Shown: positions 35,992-48,173 of the stretch, piece after piece | How the letters are laid out: the number at the start of each line of letters is the position of its first letter | How positions within the stretch are numbered: the first letter of the stretch is position 1 | Origin: Aaosphaeria pasadenensis | Taxonomy: Eukaryota > Ascomycota > Dothideomycetes > Pleosporales | Reading direction: 5' to 3' | Length of the DNA stretch: 64,000 nt | Assembly (NCBI GenBank): GCA_022813625.1 | Contig: JAKLMB010000009.1 | Span: 682,001-746,000 of the forward strand | The notes under the pieces: generated by a model | Databases searched by the model: none | What the model saw: the letters and a program-made list of their open reading frames with translations, nothing else | What the model was told of the DNA's origin: nothing | Translations under genes and position numbers: made by a program

Positions 35992-38017
35992 TCGTTGGAC
36001 GACTACAGCCCTTGCTTCCCATCTACACAGATTGCTTACTTGCATCGGAAAACGTGCGGTGCGGGGTGGTGCGCTACGGCTGCTACCACCTTGTTGCGGG
36101 CATCGCACATGATTTATTGGGTCCAATCAACCGGTTATTCGTGGGTTCGGATCACTGGCGTTTCGGTTTCTTGTGCAAGATTTATCTGCATGACATTTGC
36201 GTGCAGCACCAACACGGGGTTTCCCCCATTCTCCTTCTGTCTCTTGCAAAGGCTGCCGCGATGTGGCACGCAGTTTCTTTACCCCCCCCTTTCTGTCTTC
36301 GCTTCAACTGTAGTCTACTTTTTTGTGACCCCGTTGATATCTTTTTCCCTTTCTTCTTCGCTTTGTTCTGTAGCAAGGGAAAGCTCCGAGACGGCCTCTT
36401 GACATATTTTTCTTTCCAAAGACAACAAAACAGGTTGAATGCCAGCTAGCTCAGGTACCCGGCAATATGTCTTACCTACTACATCAGACCATCGAATCTC
36501 AATTTATGAAACTCCATCACTTTCCCTGTGCACTCGGTCTCTGCCACGTCTGACAATCGTTCCATACCCCCTTCGCTATCCTCGCTGTCCGCCATTCCGT
36601 ACCACAAAAACCCCATCGATCAAGACGATAGTATGCCTAGCTACGTACTTGAAACGAGAACATACCTCTCCCTCTTTAACCCCCTCCTACCTCCATATTC
36701 TTGTACACAAGCGGAGAAAGAAAAAGAAACCCAATGATCCATGATCCCCCTCCCCTTGGGTCAAATCGCCCCATGTCTTGTTCTGCCCCTCTTCGTCCGA
36801 TGTATATATCACCCATGTACTCGACATACATACCTTCCATCCAACCACCACAATCAACACGATACCAACGATGCCAACGATGCCAACGATGCCAACAACA
36901 ACGACATAACCCCCTACCCTACCATGAATAAATCACGAAGCAGGGTAGGCTTAGGAGAAGAAGCTATATACACGACACTGTACTATAGTAAACTACATCG
37001 TAGATAGACAGACAACTCGTACATATCCTGCGGGATGCGTTACACGGCGTGGAGAGCGGTAGAATGGAGGGGAGTCACGCATTGAACGAGTCACGGTAAG
37101 TAACAGAGAAAGACGACGGAGGAGAAAAAGGAGGAGAGTGTTGTGATGGGCGTTTGAATCCATTTCATTTATCACTTGTTCTTCCTGATCAAGGTAGGTG
37201 GGTGGGGTGGGATTCAGAGTAAAGCTATCGAAATCACGCTCCGCCCCCTCGTTCGTCACACTTGAGTTAGGTAGTCATCGAGTGGGTAGTAGGTACTTTC
37301 ATTTTCTTTTTATTTCTCTCTCCGTCTCCCCCCCCCCTCTCTCTCTCTCTGTGTGTGCTAGGCGAGTTCCTCCCCGATCAAGTAAGTTCTTAAGTGACTT
37401 CCGTCGCACCTCCCGGTCCTCGCTCACAGTCTGCGAGGAACCAAAATTAACATGCTCTGTGAGTTTGTGTGTGTTGTGTGTGTGACTGTCTAATGCGTAT
37501 GATGGATGATTCCCTTCCCTTCCCCAATTGCCCCCTCCCCCCGCTCCCCTCCCTTCCCTTCCACCAACGGTGTGTGTCTTCAAATTCCGGGTATCTGTAA
37601 AATAGAAAGCGTGTAAAGAGAAAAAGAAAAACGGAAAAAAGGGAGACAAGCAAAACAAAATAAAACAAAACAGACAGACTACGATCGAACGACATCGACA
37701 ACGACAACAAACGACGGGTAGAGTGTCGGTTTTGTTATGTTTGTGGGTGTGGTTCATGCTTGCTCGACTACTGTTGTGGTGGTTGGTGGTAGCTTGGAGA
37801 GAGCGGCGAAAACTCTCCTTCTCTCTTCTGTGTGTGTCCTTCCCATGTCCTTTGATTTCCTTCTTTTCCTCTTTTTCCTTCTTCTCTGTCCTTCGCCCAA
37901 GGTTCTGTCGGAGTGACTTTTGCGTTTTGGACGACCTTGGGCTGTGTAATTATACCGTCATGTACGGCAATACTCCTCATCTGCTCTGGATGGTGAACAT
38001 TTTCACGCCGGGCTGGC
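35992..38017. other. Convergent 3' region between IGO1 and ICE2
   Basis: 2.0 kb tail-to-tail spacer with no supported gene. It holds a 9-bp tandem repeat at 36859-36894 and C/CT/GT runs near 37327-37357. Open frames here are low-complexity. Confidence 0.5.
36859..36894. repeat. 9-bp tandem repeat ACGATGCCA x4
   Basis: Four direct copies of ACGATGCCA (the first reads ACGATACCA), followed by AAC units; non-coding. Confidence 0.85.
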
Positions 38018-39460
38018 TCAGTCGCTCTTCCAGTGGCTCGTCAGGCGGCTGTCGTCGTCCTCCTTGCTGATCTTGAGTTCGATGGCGTACAGGCCCATCG
38101 TGACGGCGAGGTTCACCCACCGCCAGAAGTTCCCGCCGGCTTGGCCTCCTTGATTAGTCCACCATTCACCAGTGATTTGGCCGTCGAGGCTCCCGGTGAC
38201 GCCGTTGCCGTTGCCGCTGGCGAAGTGTTGCATGAGCAAACTGGTGTACACTGCGATGAGGATGGACGGACTGAACCAGGTAAGGAATGCCAGGAACTTT
38301 CCTGCTTCGTCATCGTCATCGAGGGTTGGTTCTTGGGAGAGTCCTCGAGCACCGGATTCGCGGATGGCTGGGATGATACGAGCGGACGCGTACATCACGA
38401 AGACTCGGTATGCAAGCGAGATGATGACACTTGGGGTGATGGTCAACACGGCACCGATCATGAGGTTAAAGCCGGTGTGGATGATGTTCGGTAATGAGCC
38501 AAGTGCATGAAGGAGGGTGGTGTAGGAGGCCATGATGATGGGAGGTAGTGGAGGTAAGGCAGGTTCAGCAGTACCCTCCGCGGCAACAGATCCAGGCGAA
38601 GGTTGATAGTCTGTAAAGATTTGATAAATGCACAGCGTGACATAGGCGAACTTAAGATATTCATTAGCCATGGAAGTAGAACGAAAGGAAAGAAAATCCA
38701 TACCAAAAGAGACGACTCGACGGGATTCCCTCGTCCACTGACAATGCCCCAACCACACAGGAATATGGCGGACGTGATTGCTACACCAATGAGGATGGCA
38801 TCAACGTTACTAATTTCAGGGAAAGTCGTTATCCGCCAGAGGAAATAGACCGACAATGAGAGATTAGACGCAGACACGATGAGGAGGCCAATCTATGCGA
38901 GTCAGTCGGTCGATGCACCTTCAAAAATTTCGACTACCTACCATCCAGCTGTCCCCTCGTTCACGGTTGACAACCCATCGTGTAATCTGACCGGCAGCTT
39001 GGATGACCAGCAAGCTGCAGAATCCCTCTCCGACCTGGAAAACCGGAGTGCTGTATCGCAACACGCTATCCCAGGCCCCGATGGTCGCCGATTGCACTAG
39101 ACCGTCTCTTCCAAAAAGCCATTCATGAACACTTGTGTCCTGGGCGCGTTTTCCTCCAAACGTCCGCTCGACCCAGCCCGAGTTGTTGTCCGAGTCGACG
39201 GAAAATTTGTTCAAGCTCCATATCAACAAGGTAGGAATGACGATCCACTGGGAGCCTTGGATGAGCTTGCAGAGGGCCCAGCGGAATCGCGAGCGGTCGG
39301 GCGTTGCGAGACGAAGGATGGAGTAGAAGAAGTAGAAACTACTCAGGGACAAGGAGAAGGCGAGTCCACAAGTCCTTCCTCCAATGTCAAATGCGAGGGG
39401 GATGGTGAAGACTATGGCGCAAAGCCATATTGTCGACGAGAGCACTCTGGTGAGCCACAT
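38018..39460 (-). CDS. ICE2: ER membrane protein of the Ice2 family
   Basis: Three exons: 38942-39460, 38704-38892, 38018-38650; 446 aa. The N-terminal block (IPLAFDIGGRTCGLAFSLSL, then SILRLATPDRSRFRWALCK) is typical of Ice2. About eight hydrophobic helices follow, among them IVIPTLLIWSL, FCSLLVIQAAGQI, AILIGVAITSAIFLCGW, ILIAVYTSLLMQ and WVNLAVTMGLYAIEL. The C-terminus is short, polar and lysine-containing. In yeast Ice2 sits in the ER, supports cortical ER inheritance and ER membrane biogenesis, and influences lipid supply and zinc homeostasis. Introns of 49 and 53 nt fall in phase 0. Confidence 0.85.
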
Positions 39461-41022
39461 GAGCGAACGTCGCCGTCGTCGAGCCCGTCTTTAGCACGAG
39501 CTCGACTTGTGACGTGCGCTTGGGGCAGATGCAGGGTGCGAGCACGCGCAAAGGACGCGCAGGAAGCGCGGCGAGTGCTGTTCGACGGTCAATGAGGGCC
39601 GGCGAAAGGGCGGAGAGACAGCGGCGGGGAGACGTTTGGTTGTTGGAATCTCTTGAGGCTGGTGGGTGTGCCGCGTCTGTCGCTCGCTATTCTGGCAACT
39701 TGCTGGCTTGGCAAGTTGAGTGCCCTTATCTTCACGTGTCAAAAACTTATGGGTCAGTCCCTTACGAATGAGTACTAATACGGCCCGTCCGTTCTCATGC
39801 GAGATTCGCGATGGACGAGAATGAGAATCAAAATATATTTTGAAGGTAGGGCAAGGAAAAGAAAGGAAAGTACGGAGTATTGAATAGAGCAGATGGGCGG
39901 GGGATGTTGACCTACCACCAGATGATTTCCCCCCCTCCAAACAGTGTGTTGTGATCAGGCTACCTAGCCTACCTCATGCAGGCTGCAGTTGCAGGTTTCG
40001 CTCAGGCACAACGGAATTATTGGATGTTGGCTGTCGCGTGCTGCCAACTAGGATCTGGGGAAGATCACAGATGCCGGCAGGGATGGCTTTTTGGATTAGG
40101 AGATTTCTAGAGAGCCTGAACGGAGCTCAAATGAGGAAGAGATGTTGGGTTGGTGCTCGTAAGTACAAGTAGAACAGAGTTGGAGAGTTGAGAGCCAATT
40201 GATGGGATTCACCAATTCACCACTTGGGGGTGCCATTGCGTACACAACAGGACTGAGCACACAATAATCGTGAAAATTACGATGACATAAGTTCCGTCTA
40301 AGCTTATTAGTCATCATTGATAGAAGCACAGTCACCTCTTGATTCGTTAATACTTGTATTGTATGAAAGGTCGCAAGATTGATATTAATATTAATCCATG
40401 ACTGGATTGCTCGAAACAAGCCGCCATACTGCACATTTCCAGAAATTTGGACTGCTTTGAGAGACTAGGAAAAAGAAGGCAGATTACTGACGATGTTTGT
40501 TGACTTCATTGTGAATATAAGTACAAGTACCTACCTAGCATCAGCCAACACGCTTTGTCGATTGTCGATTGACATCGCATAAACTACATTACATTTCTTG
40601 CATGTCGGCCATTAATCTACTCCTATACAATCAGTACGATACATGCTATTTACTCAGCCAAGTAATATAGTAATGATGCACCAACCCATACATATATTGT
40701 CTGCTTCTCATACCCTACTTGGAAATTCAAGTGACTTGACTGGATAAGATCCCAATAAGCTAAGCCTTCCATGGACTAGCGTCATCTCATTGTGCCAGGA
40801 TGCCATACCATACATCTGCCAAGCATCCCACTCCCGCAACCTAGAGCAAACATTTGTTTCCGATCTGTGAACAATAATTAACCTCACTTCCTCTAATTCA
40901 ATTCTACGACTTCTCCTTTCTAGATTTGCATGCTTGGATATCGACGTGCTATATTTCGAGTCGCGAGAAACGTTCACCTCTTTCCTACACCTATCAACTT
41001 CTTCCCTCCCATCTTTCGCACA
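39461..41022. promoter_or_regulatory. Divergent region between ICE2 and MYG1
   Basis: 1.56 kb with both promoters. TACGGAGTA is present at 39871-39879. Small open frames lack any protein character. Bases 40930-41022 may encode an optional MYG1 presequence. Confidence 0.5.
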
Positions 41023-42144
41023 ATGGCTGTCGAGAACCCCTCCAAGAAGCTTAAGCTCGATGGGCCTCTCATTGGTACTCACAGGTACGATATCATCATT
41101 CGAACTCATACATAGTAGCATTCGCTCACAAAGACTCCCAGCGGTCATTTCCACGCCGATGAAGCCCTCGCCGTGTCAATGCTTCGCCTTCTACCCACAT
41201 ACGCCTCATCACCTCTCGTCCGAACCCGAGATCCCGCGGTCTTAGAATCTTGCCATACCGTCGTCGATGTGGGCGCAGAATATGAGCCTTCGAAGAATCG
41301 CTACGATCACCACCAGCGCGAATTCTCCACCACATTCCCAGGACACTCCACAAAGCTCTCGTCCGCCGGCTTGATCTACCTGAACTTTGGCAAAGACATC
41401 ATTCAGGCTGTCACTGGTCTCCCTATTGGACCGGATCTCGACATCCTGTTCGAGAAGATTTACACCGATTTCATTGAGGCATTCGACGCCAACGACAATG
41501 GTGTCAACGTCGTCGACCCCAAGGGTCTCGAAGCAGCCGGTCTGGCAAAGAAGTTCGAAGACCGCGGTTTCAGCATCGCCAGCGTGGTCAACCGCTACAA
41601 CTACACTTCGTCCCCAAGCGAGGGACAAACCAAGGAACAGCGTCAGGCAGATGAAGACCTCCAGTTCTCCAAGGCGTCATTGTTCGTGGGCGAGCAATTC
41701 GTGCTCGAACTGACCGATCGCGCCAGGGCTTGGTTGCCCGCACGCCATGCGGTAGCCAACGCATACAACGACCGCTTGCAGTACGATACCCAGGGCCGCA
41801 TCCTCGTTCTCCCAGACGGCATGCCCTGGGCTGACCACCTTTACACCCTCGAGAAGGAGGCACCTATCCCCGAGGGCGTGGCCCCGCAAGTGCTTTACGT
41901 GCTGTTCCCCGAGGATAGCGCAGACCCTAAAGGCCGTACGCGCATCCGGGCCGTGAGCAAGGAGAACGGCGGTTTCGTGAACCGGAAGGACCTCCCCGAT
42001 GCTTGGAAGGGCATGCGCGACGAGAAGCTCGATGAGCTTACCGGCGTTCCTGGCGGTGTTTTCATACACGCAGCCGGCTTCATTGGAGGCCACAAGAACT
42101 TCGATGGTGCTCTCGCTCTTGCGCAGAAGGCTTTGGAGTTGTAG
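41023..42144 (+). CDS. MYG1: MYG1 family (UPF0160) DHH-like exonuclease
   Basis: Two exons, 41023-41084 and 41142-42144; 354 aa. The DHH-type metal motifs are GTHSGHFHADEALAV near the N-terminus and NRYDHHQREF. The family end AAGFIGGHKNFDGALALAQKAL is complete. Human MYG1 is a 3'-5' RNA exonuclease found in nucleus and mitochondria. The ATG at 41023 (CACAATGGC) gives MAVENPSKKLKLDGP, whose KKLK is nuclear-signal-like. An in-frame ATG at 40930 adds 31 residues (MLGYRRAIFRVARNVHLF...), basic and hydrophobic with no acidic residue, which looks like a mitochondrial presequence. Both starts may be used. Confidence 0.93.
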
Positions 42145-43774
42145 AGGGCATGTCAGGTTTTTATTTTCTTGGTTATGATTGGGAGATATGAAGGCAATGA
42201 CGTTTTAGGACCGACTGGGAGGGTCACATCAAGGATACCACCACAAAAGTTATGAATAGAATCAATTCAAAACATGCCTGATGAAAGGCATGTCTCTTGC
42301 TCACAATTTACCTGCCTGTGCTGAACATCTTGCGAGATGCCCATTTGGAGTAATGCACACGATGTCACTAACGCTGCTACTTCAAATGTCCACGGATGCG
42401 CTCTACATTTCCACTTACTTCGTTAGACTTCCACATCTTGACGCTTCCGCATCCACCTTTCTGTCAACGCGCAGCTGTGTAACTACATTGACATTCCCAA
42501 CATACCATCTCTCACAGATCTAGCAGACCAAAACGTAGCCACTGCAGCCTGTGCGAGTTCCCTTATCCAGGTTTTGTTGTCAGTGAAGTCCTGGGATCTT
42601 GGAATGTTCTATACCACACGGAAGACTTGAAGAACGCTATTAGATGCACTCGGGCGAGGGAATTCAAGAAGATACCACGCAGTATCTTGACTTGCACTCA
42701 GATTATGCTCGCGGAATTCTAAGCCATGTAGTCGATGCCAATAATACTAAAGACAAGTGATCAAGATAGCTTTCTTCCATCCGCCGCTCTCCTTAAATTC
42801 TATCGCGCGTTTGCCTGAAAGTACTTCGGTATTTTCTTTTTTTAGAGTCTATGTGAAGTCACTGAGGAAAATCTTGCGGCATGTCATGTTATTACATGAT
42901 TGAATTAAAAACTAGGAACGTGTAGTAGTTGAATTTTACCTTGCGTTGGTCTTATGGATGCTCAATATAGTCGTCATGTTTAAAATATACTTTGCATGGA
43001 AAGAATCCAGTCACAAAACTATAACGAAGGACCTTTTAAGTACATAAATATGGGTACTCAGGAACACGAATCATTGTATTGGATTGAAGAACTAAAAAAT
43101 AATCGTAATACAGTTGATTGGGGTTGAATTAGGATAGTATAATGTGACCTTCAGATTTTCATTTACTGACTACGTCTGATGTTCGAATATTGCCCTTCAT
43201 ACCAGACAGTGGGGCCAGGAAATGGCAGTTGCCGAAACTGTTGAAGGCTTCTATAATGCTCTTACCACCAGCATTGAAGCTGTATTGGCGCATATGTGAT
43301 CGACAATATCAGCAGTGGCTTCGTATGGAAGCATACCTGATAAGCAATACCAGCAGTGAACTCATGTTGGGGTATGTTTTCCATAGTTGATGATAGCTGA
43401 TTTGCTACACCATGTGCCTGATTCTATTAAACCATTCCACTGATTTTGACCATGTTTTATTGATTATTACATCAATATAAACTACCTTGTGGAGGAGACT
43501 CTAGTGAGCGACAGACAAAACACATCTCCTTGCCCTGTGGCATTTGCATTGCCAACAGGTCTGTATTCATTGCTGAACATTCATAGGTTAAAACACATCT
43601 TTACAAATCCGAGATACTATCCTCCTTTTTCGAGCGCTGCCTCAGGCAATCTTCATAATTTGGTGAAGGCCAAAGGGCCAAACTTTGACCGAGCTAAGCC
43701 TAATTTGTCGAGGCAACCATATTACTACTACTTAGGTACTACCTTCAGCTCTCTTTGTCAACTACATCGCTACA
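42145..43774. other. AT-rich gap between MYG1 and the kinase
   Basis: 1.6 kb. From about 42770 to 43480 the DNA is clearly AT-richer than its flanks, with runs such as ACTAAAAAATAATCG. No gene can be supported. A minor open frame at 43489-43800 overlaps the kinase start and is unlikely to be real. Confidence 0.45.
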
Positions 43775-45168
43775 ATGGAATGCTTTGTCAAGTATATTGA
43801 GTGCTTAATCCGTCCAAAGCCCAAGATTCCTTTGGCTCCTATCAGTTTCCCTTCCACGGGGTTCGAGGTCATAAGTGATGATGTTCTACTCGAAGAAGAG
43901 CAAATAGCGAAAAGGTCTAAGAGCAGAAAATACTGCCCCGTGGATATAGGCGACGTGTACGCTTCAAGATATCAGGTGCTTGGGAAGTTGGGGTTTGGCA
44001 TAACGTCAACCGTCTGGCTGGCACGCAATTTACAGTCAGTGTTTTACCTACCTACCTACGTATCATGTTCACCACTAACAAAATCAGGAATCATGGTTAC
44101 GTGACCCTCAAGATCTTCGCAAAAGACGAAAAGGATAGTAACGAGTTCGATATCTACAACGCTCTATCTATAGGATCGCACAGACATCCTGGTTACCCAT
44201 ACGTTAGAAAAGCGCTCGAAACCATTACTATATCACGCGCTGGCCGGGATCATCAATGCCTTGTACAGACACCTATGTGGGATAGCTTCGGGGGATTCTG
44301 AACCGGAGTCCCACACAGAAGCTGACAGAAGGCGTTCTGAAGGTGGGCTTAAGGGATCTCTTGAGTGGTCTCGACTATTTGCATTCTGAATGCAAACTGA
44401 TTCACACCGGTGCGTTGTCTCGCGATCCAGCCGACGGAAAGGAAGCTGACTCTCCCAGACATCAAGGCGGACAATATTTTCATCGAGCTCGACGACGATA
44501 CAGTCTTCGAGTCGTTCACAAAAGCTGAACTGGAGCATCCATCGCCACGCAAGTTCGTCGACGGCACTACAGTCTATGCAAGTCGGAGTTTTGGAACCCC
44601 CGAAGACTTTGGCAATGTCGTCTTGGGTGACTTCGGGAGCACAGTAAGCGGGACCGAGAGACAGGCTAAGAGGGTGCAGCCGAATGTGTACCGCGCTCCA
44701 GAAGTGATGCCGAATGTCGATTGGAGTTACCCTATTGATATATGGAATGTGGGTTGCATGGTATGTCGATGTCGAAGATCATCTTTGCTACGATATAAAG
44801 TGGTTAACCATATCCAGATTTGGGACCTTTACGAAAAAAAACATCTGTTTAATGGCAATGATCCAGATGGAAGTGGCTATAAGACTCGTGCTCACCTTGC
44901 TGAAGTCATTGGACTGTTGGGACCGCCGCCATTGGATTTGCTCAAGAGGGGTGGTTGCAGCCACTTATACTTTGACGAGGACGGAAAATGGATTGCTGGA
45001 ATCCCTATTCCGGAATTGTCACTGGAGAAGTCCGAGGAGAACTATCAGGGCGAGGTCAAGGAGGAGTTTCTTAGGTTCATGCGTAAGATGTTGCAGTGGA
45101 GGCCAGAGGACAGGAAAACAGCGAAGGAGCTTTTGGAGGATTCCTGGCTGCAAAGTCCGCTATTCTGA
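43775..45168 (+). pseudogene. SRPK-like protein kinase with a frameshift
   Basis: Segments 43775-44034, 44088-44297 (frame break), 44298-44409, 44459-44760, 44818-45168. The order is that of a fungal SRPK-type Ser/Arg kinase: lead-in FPSTGFEVI and YCPVDIGDVYASRYQVLGKL, glycine loop GFGITSTVW, lysine strand YVTLKIF, catalytic loop IHTDIKADN, LGDFGST, YRAPEV, WSYPIDIWNVGCM, and the end MLQWRPEDRKTAKELLEDSW. After PMWDSFGGF the frame hits TGA at 44299-44301. The homologous continuation LNRSPTQKLTEGVL is one base out of step, so a single base seems missing next to TTC/CTG. All catalytic residues survive, so this may be a recent mutation or a sequencing error. Introns: 44035-44087, 44410-44458, 44761-44817. 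Confidence 0.75.
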
Positions 45169-46000
45169 GCTTCTGTATCACCTTCTCGAGGCTGTATAAT
45201 TACTATTTTGGACTTCTCCAATGATGATGATGAAGATGATCTTCGAGTAACAAGGAGGGCGATCCGCGGCCGTGCCTATGGGCAGATTACTGGCTGATAT
45301 TGGCCATCTCGAAGAGATAAAGGACCTCTCACGAGGCTTATTACCACATGAGTCACTGAGGGACGCGAGGTGGTGAATGTTGATGTTTGAAATAATGACG
45401 TCCTGCACGGTGCCAATGGCCGGAGGACATACTTGGCAAGACACGAACCATGTGGATATTTTGGTGTGCACACGAGCAACGCTCTCCGAACTTAAACGAA
45501 TCGAATCCCGCCCTGCCAGATTGCCAGATTGACAGAGTTCTAGAGTGGCAGACTCATCAGAGTTCGATATTGTAGTCAGGTAGTGTCAGAGAGTGATCAT
45601 TACGCAGATATACGCCAGCTGTAAAGGCATCTAGATCCGGTGAAGTGTTTGGCCGAGGCAGCCAGTGAGCATTCGAGGCTCCACAAGTCGGGCCAATCAG
45701 GAATCGCTACGTTGAGCATCCCAACCACGACCGGGTCACCGACACTCCACCGACACTCCACATGCATGCAGAGCCACCTAAACAAGCCCAAAGGCTCGGA
45801 ACCCAATCTCGTAACTTTTTTAACTTTTGACTTCTAGTTTCTAACATCCTTTCAAAAAGCCCAGTTATCCCCGGATCTTCCTGGGAAATCATACAAGCAA
45901 CTTCCAAGATAGCAGCAGAATACATCATCATACACACACACATACACGAGAACGGACGAACGGCTCTAACGGCAGAAGCAGCAACAGCAACAACATCACC
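45169..46000. other. Intergenic: kinase 3' end to DUF7923-like gene
   Basis: Promoter of the next gene presumably near 45850-46000. No coding sequence seen. Confidence 0.5.
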
Positions 46001-47329
46001 ATGGCGGAGGCACCACCAATGTCCCCACCACCCGTGCCCGTACCCGCACCCCCCACAGCCTTAGTACCCCTACAACCTACGACATATCGCGAGCGTTTGG
46101 CACAGTTTAAGATTCTGGAGGAGAAGAGGTTCGAGTTGATAGAGGTCCGCCGGCTCCATGCTTTATAGAAATCCCCAGAGAGGGGAAGGTGGTGTGCAGT
46201 TTTAACAGATATCAAATAGGAACTATTGGAGAAGCTCGAGAAAGCCGAAGCCAAGCTCACGCAGACGGAACTCGATCTTCAGTCTGAGCAGAATGTCCGT
46301 CGAACATTGCAAGCCGAAGTTGTAGAAGCAAAAGAGAGGGAGACTGCTCTGGCTCAGAAGCAGGTGGGTTTATCGTACTGTTGTTATTTACCTTCAAGCT
46401 AACTGTTCCCTCAGGCAAGGAGGCCGTTTGTATTGGTATTAGTTGATGCCGACGCCGATGGATTCCTAGTAAGCATGCTTCTCCCGTACAGGAATGAATA
46501 AATACTGACCAAGTCGTCAGTTCCAAGATAAATACATAACACGGAGAGCTCAAGGCGGCGAGCAACTAGCCGACGAGTTGCTGATCCGGATCCGAGAGTA
46601 TCTTCGTCCACAATATGAAGATGCTGACAGCCTGGACATCCTGGTCAGGGTCTATGCCAACCTTGAAGGAATGGCAAACTATCTAGTGAGAGAAGGAAAA
46701 GTGAGGAACCTGGGCCAGCTCCGTGCATTCTCCACCGGATTCTCCGGCAGGATCCCCAGCTTCGACTGGATCGACATCGGCGTAGGAAAGGAGGGGGGTT
46801 CTGGAAGGAAGGTCAGAGGTAAGCGATGTCTCAACTCCAAATTCGAACCTGTCCTAACAGCAGCTCAGAAAGCCTGTCATTCTACACATCAAGCACACAC
46901 CTACGGCATGTCGTCCTTGCATGCTCACCTGCCGAACTACCTGCATCTCTCCTCTCAACACTTCCATTGGAGAAGATCACACTTCTCGAAACGCTCCCTC
47001 TCCCAACCGCCCTCACCACTCTTCCCATCCAAATCACAAGGCTCCCAACCATCTTCACGCCCCCGCCTCCCGCAAAATCCCCAGTACCCATCCGAGGCCG
47101 CTCCAAGGGCGCACAGCTCCAACTCAGCCAGCAAGAAGATCCCGATGGCGGCGCGACATGGCTGGTCATCAAGCCCGAGCGAAGTCGATCGCAAGCCGGC
47201 GGCATGCGTCGGGGAGGACGAAGCAATCACCATGGGTCCGAGGACGACGACTCAAGCCTGAGCATCTCCATTGGCCCAGACAACACTGTCAGCGTGGACA
47301 GCGGACGGAGGCGAAGGGTCATGGGATAA
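46001..47329 (+). CDS. DUF7923-type protein lacking CCCH zinc fingers
   Basis: Five exons: 46001-46144, 46220-46363, 46415-46468, 46521-46818, 46869-47329; 366 aa. A Pro-rich start is followed by a coiled coil (about 30-96, ELLEKLEKAEAKLTQTELDL). Then comes a domain with a hydrophobic strand and acid pair PFVLVLVDADADGFLF, DELLIRIREYLRP, LDILVRVYANLEGMANYLV and ESLSFYTSSTHLRHVVLAC, which I assign to the fungal DUF7923 family from its pattern. In relatives this domain precedes tandem CCCH zinc fingers. Here the tail is disordered and basic, ends GRRRRVMG, and has no cysteine. The fold resembles PIN/NYN nucleases but activity is untested. Intron 1 has an unusual GTCCGC donor. Confidence 0.7.
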
Positions 47330-48173
47330 GAAGAAGAGAAGTCTTCAACACGACAACGATGACGACGAAAGACCAGGACGAGAACCACAACGATCTTTGA
47401 ATGAACACCTCCATTATATTTTCCTTTGTCGCCACAGCATCTTCAAGCGGATTTTCATAAAAAAAGGGGGATTAACCACGGGAGACAGCAAGCATATATC
47501 CACAGGTGTAGGGGCAAAACATTGGTTTCCTTTTCTTCCTTCTTCTCCTTTAAATACCATTTGGCATGCTTCGCATCGAGCGAGCGAGCGAGCGAGCAAG
47601 CAATATTGCATCATCATGTATATTTCCTTGCAAAGTAGTAGCATAGCACCTTCTAGCGTTTAGTCTTAGCATCATCAACATTCCATCCATCCATCCCACT
47701 TCTTCCCCCCGTCCAACATATGTACAAGTACAGACCGCACGCGTATTCCCGATAATGACACCAGCGGAGCGAGTCGAGCCAAGATCCTTGGTCAAAAGGC
47801 AACGGGTTTCCGCGCCCACCAATCAACACGAATTCCATAGCCCCCATCTGTATAAAAGAAGCTCTTTATTGTCCCCACAGACCTCGAATGGTGCGTTCTG
47901 CATCACTTGGCTTTACGTCGTTGTGTTATGCCTGCGCTGTGCGTCCGAGGTATCATGATGGATGGATGTGGGGAGGAATGATCGTCGGGGTTGACCCCGC
48001 TGCTCGGTAAATGTGATGTGCTCCTGTGCAGTGGATGGAGGAGTGTGGACATAGGTGCGTTAGTACGAATGGAATAATGCGGTATCTTCGAAGGAATAAA
48101 GAGTGGATTGTCTGCACTTTAATGTGATTGTTTGATCTGGGCATATTCTTGATATTCAACAAGCACTACAGAC
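47330..48173. other. Intergenic between DUF7923-like and MFS genes
   Basis: Contains a short (GAGC)n run near 47577-47598. No gene supported. Confidence 0.5.

Noticed and set aside
36859..36894. 9-bp tandem repeat as a CRISPR-like array
   Set aside because: Direct repeats without spacers, far too short, and in eukaryotic nuclear DNA.
39125..39595. 156-codon plus-strand frame
   Set aside because: Antisense to ICE2 exon 1, which matches the family on the minus strand.
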